Positions 61,570 to 64,000 of a stretch of DNA of 64,000 bases are shown in pieces. The position numbers and the translations under genes are program-made. Numbering within the stretch: the first letter of the stretch is position 1; each line of letters begins with the position of its first letter. The DNA lies in contig NC_061129.1 of the NCBI RefSeq assembly GCF_905220365.1, forward strand, positions 8,184,803-8,248,802, read 5' to 3'. Source of the DNA: Vanessa cardui (Eukaryota; Arthropoda; Insecta; Lepidoptera; Nymphalidae). The notes below the pieces were generated by a model, which was not told where the DNA came from, made no database searches, and saw nothing but the letters and a program-made list of their open reading frames with translations.

Positions 61570-61705
61570 TGCAGTTATTCTGGCTCACTTACCCTTCAAA
61601 CTGGAACACAAAAATACTAATTATTGCTACTTAGCGGTAGAATATATAATAAGTGAGAGGCACTTTCCAAGATAGGCCTGCACAAAGCCCTACCATCAAG
61701 TAATT
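61570..61705 (-). repeat. Family B repeat, 5' half, inverted
   Basis: Reads ctggctcacttacccttcaa, actggaacacaaaaatacta, gcggtagaatatataataag and tgcacaaagccctaccatca on +, the reverse complement of the family 5' half. Confidence 0.7.
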
Positions 61706-63517
61706 CTAAATTATATCGTTATGCCGTTTGTATTTGACTCACCTGGAATTTAAAGTTAAAAAAATAATAAAAGACATAACACGCTATCTTATTGATTCCA
61801 CTAAGACAAAACGGTCGGTCAATTTTCCCCCAGGCAATCGGAATTCCGATTCAACGGGGAAATTCTGCCCACCTTTCTATGCATCATTATTTATGAAGAT
61901 GCTATTTTAAATATCGATCTTTACATATTAAAATAATATCGTTATGGATGAATTTTTAAATAATGAATTCTTATTAATCAAGAGTTCATGAGTCCATAAT
62001 ATGTAACCATTAAACTAAAAAAAAATATATCTCGAAGTCGTTTAAAAATCAACAAAAGTTACAGTTAAAATTTGAAGAGGAAAAAATATATATTGAATGA
62101 ATATTTCTTGGTTAATTTTGAAATATTTTGTCGGTGAAAATGTTGATTAACCAAAATATTTATTGTAATTCGTTATTGTCACAGATTGAAGTAACTTCGT
62201 TACCGAAATTGCTTATTTATACCGGCATAGCACCTCTATCATTAATAGGAAGATTTATTACAGCACGTATTTATCCAGACGTACAGATTTGAATTTATGG
62301 ACCTCGAATCGCAATTACCACTACGAATGAGTTTCCTCTAAGGGAACTAGCGGAATGGCTGAGGTTATCTGAGAGATCATTAGTCAATTTCACTAACTCC
62401 TTACATCTTGATGTGTTTTCTTACAAATTAATCTTATAACACGTTGAACATTATGTTATATTATAAAGGTCAAGTATATTAGAAAATTCTTATACTATAA
62501 TGATAATGTCTTCACGATTTCTCATTGTAATTTAGTTATTTATACTTCAATCGAGAAACAAACATGCCTTAATAAAGATATAATAATAATAAAATAAATA
62601 ACAATCAAGTTTTCAAAATCAACTACCAACTACAGATATTAATAATAATTATTTTCCTATACATTTTCTCAGGCTAATGTTAAAAGCTATACCTTAGTGA
62701 TGTTTATATGTGTGAGTGCACAAGTTTGTGCCCAAAACACGGTAGCTCTTTTTAATCTCTTACTCTCAGTTAGATGGAACATTAATAGAGAAAGCTAAAT
62801 ATTCTTCACAAACGAAAAATCGAGAATAATGTAGTACTCAATATTTAAATTAATACTTGCGCAAGTCAATAGGACTTTTGACTGATATTCATAAATGTAT
62901 GCTAAATTCGAGATTATCAAAGATACTATGCAAACTATGTTATTAGGTTACGTGGCCGCAGTGGCCGCAACGTGCCTAGCGCCTTTTAAGATTATGCGCA
63001 GCCTGTATCCTGTACGGCATGAGCATTGAGCATGGCCCGTAATACAAAGAGGTCCAGCTTAGAAGATTCGGACGTGACCGGGATATTAACACATCTCTGT
63101 AGAGCTATCGATCAGCGAAGATGTTGTCGTGTCTCTCTCAAACTTAGATCGATGTTTTCCAGGTGTGCCAGAAATAACATCGCGTGTCTAAACAGTTAAT
63201 ACAAAATAACAGCACCGCTGCGGCTTTCATTATCATTTTAACACGGATCTGAATGCTTTTGTCAGCCGTGAAATATTTTGAATGGGCCGTGACACCGTCC
63301 ACTCGCTAATAGCGGCTCTAATTACACACCCTACTTTTTGTACTAATTAAATTTGCAATGGCCAATAATGCTGTTTGACGGAAAGTGTTTTAAATATGGA
63401 ACGCGTGATGATTTAATTATTATTAAAATTTAATAGTGGTTGTCTCGATAATGTATTATGAAGAAATCGTGTTTGTATTACACGAGTTTCCGTTACAATT
63501 GTAAATTTATGTTACAG
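61706..63517. other. 1.8 kb of intron, no supported gene
   Basis: AT-rich. A GC-richer patch lies at about 62950-63060. The end (from 63490) is the pyrimidine tract and acceptor of the next exon. Confidence 0.4.
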
Positions 63518-63703
63518 GATAAAGCAAGATTCTCGGATACAAGTTGGCAAATACATCGGACGTGGGCACGTAATGGGGATCCGCTGCAGCTGTCGCCACC
63601 GCCACCGCGTGAGGACATCTCCACGCTGCCCGCCTCCGCTACCGCCGCCACCGTGACCTCGCCCCTTCGCAGCGATCAGAATGGCATCTATGACACCATC
63701 ACG
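63518..63703 (+). CDS. Internal coding exon, proline-rich (DKARFSDTSW...)
   Basis: Acceptor atttatgttacag precedes 62 codons in phase 0, ending acg|gtaagc (donor 63704), again phase 0. The peptide starts DKARFSDTSWQIHRTWARNG, has a PPPP run with Ser before it (LSPPPPRED), an Ala/Thr-rich stretch and ends NGIYDTIT. The proline run could bind SH3 or WW domains and the YDTI tyrosine could bind SH2 domains if phosphorylated; both are guesses from motif. GC content is far above the flanks, the best coding signal in the window after the retroelement. The - strand is also open across it, but lacks splice context. It probably is a common exon reached from all alternative first exons. Confidence 0.72.
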
Positions 63704-64000
63704 GTAAGCCGAGCTATAAATTAAACATACCATTCGTTAAATGTAAGGACGAATTGTAGATGTTTCAAAGGTTATCTGATTAGATGCATATAAAATTAAG
63801 TGATCAAACCGGTACTGTATTATTCAATTCAACACTTTATAACTGCGAATATTATTTATAAAAAACATCTCAATATAACATTATGTCATAGCTGATTGTT
63901 ATAATGTACCTATAAGAAAATGTCTATAATTGAATATTTCTTAAAATTAAAGACAATCAGATATTATTGAAATATAACCGTTTTTCGATCGGGCACTTTG
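63704..64000. other. Intron after the last exon
   Basis: AT-rich intron running out of the window; nothing else seen. Confidence 0.4.

Noticed and set aside
63512..63733. - strand frame over the exon at 63518
   Set aside because: It is a Gly-rich shadow of the proline-rich + strand exon, which has correct splice sites.

Overview
The window looks like a stretch of a lepidopteran (butterfly or moth) nuclear genome. It is very AT-rich, carries many short interspersed repeats of the kind common in moth and butterfly introns, a tRNA-derived SINE present in many copies, a Penelope-like retroelement and a eukaryotic initiator tRNA gene. No bacterial, viral or organellar block was seen. Almost all of the 64 kb reads as intron; exons make up about 1 percent.

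The host gene, if it is a single gene, runs on the + strand and enters and leaves the window. Eight candidate coding exons are visible. Two adjacent exons (26670-26778 and 27300-27337) encode most of a C1-type zinc finger whose spacing and residues best fit the tensin family; the gene name stays tentative. Two further internal exons lie at 51832-51900 and 63518-63703. Four short ATG-containing exons (5524-5601, 8348-8398, 37653-37721, 56779-56862) each end in phase 0 at a 5' splice site, and every internal exon that could follow them (26670, 51832, 63518) starts in phase 0. This is the layout of a gene with several alternative promoters and first exons spread over a huge first-intron region. 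GC-rich islands lie upstream of several of these exons.

Region by region: 1-5 kb is intron with one SINE and an old repeat; 5-9 kb has two putative first exons with promoter-like GC-rich stretches, a foldback element and a perfect-looking palindrome; 9-14.8 kb is unremarkable AT-rich intron; 14.9-16.75 kb is an antisense, 5'-truncated and frameshifted Penelope-like element; 17-22 kb has decayed repeats; 22.3 kb has tRNA-Met initiator on the - strand; 25.4-27.3 kb has GC-rich regulatory-looking islands and the C1 exons; 31.5-33.2 kb is a foldback element with 224-bp arms, with a deleted relative at 39.8 kb; 36-38 kb has a GC-rich island and a Ser/Thr-rich first exon; 42-56 kb is repeat-rich (SINE copies with target site duplications, an RTE-like remnant, decayed repeats); 56.3-56.9 kb has a GC-rich promoter island and a basic first exon; the window ends just after a proline-rich exon at 63.5 kb.

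Functionally, the alternative first exons would give isoforms that differ only at the N terminus, some with the C1 finger (promoters upstream of 26.6 kb) and some without it (promoters at 37.6 and 56.8 kb). Everything about isoform structure is inferred from splice signals and reading phase; no transcript data were available.
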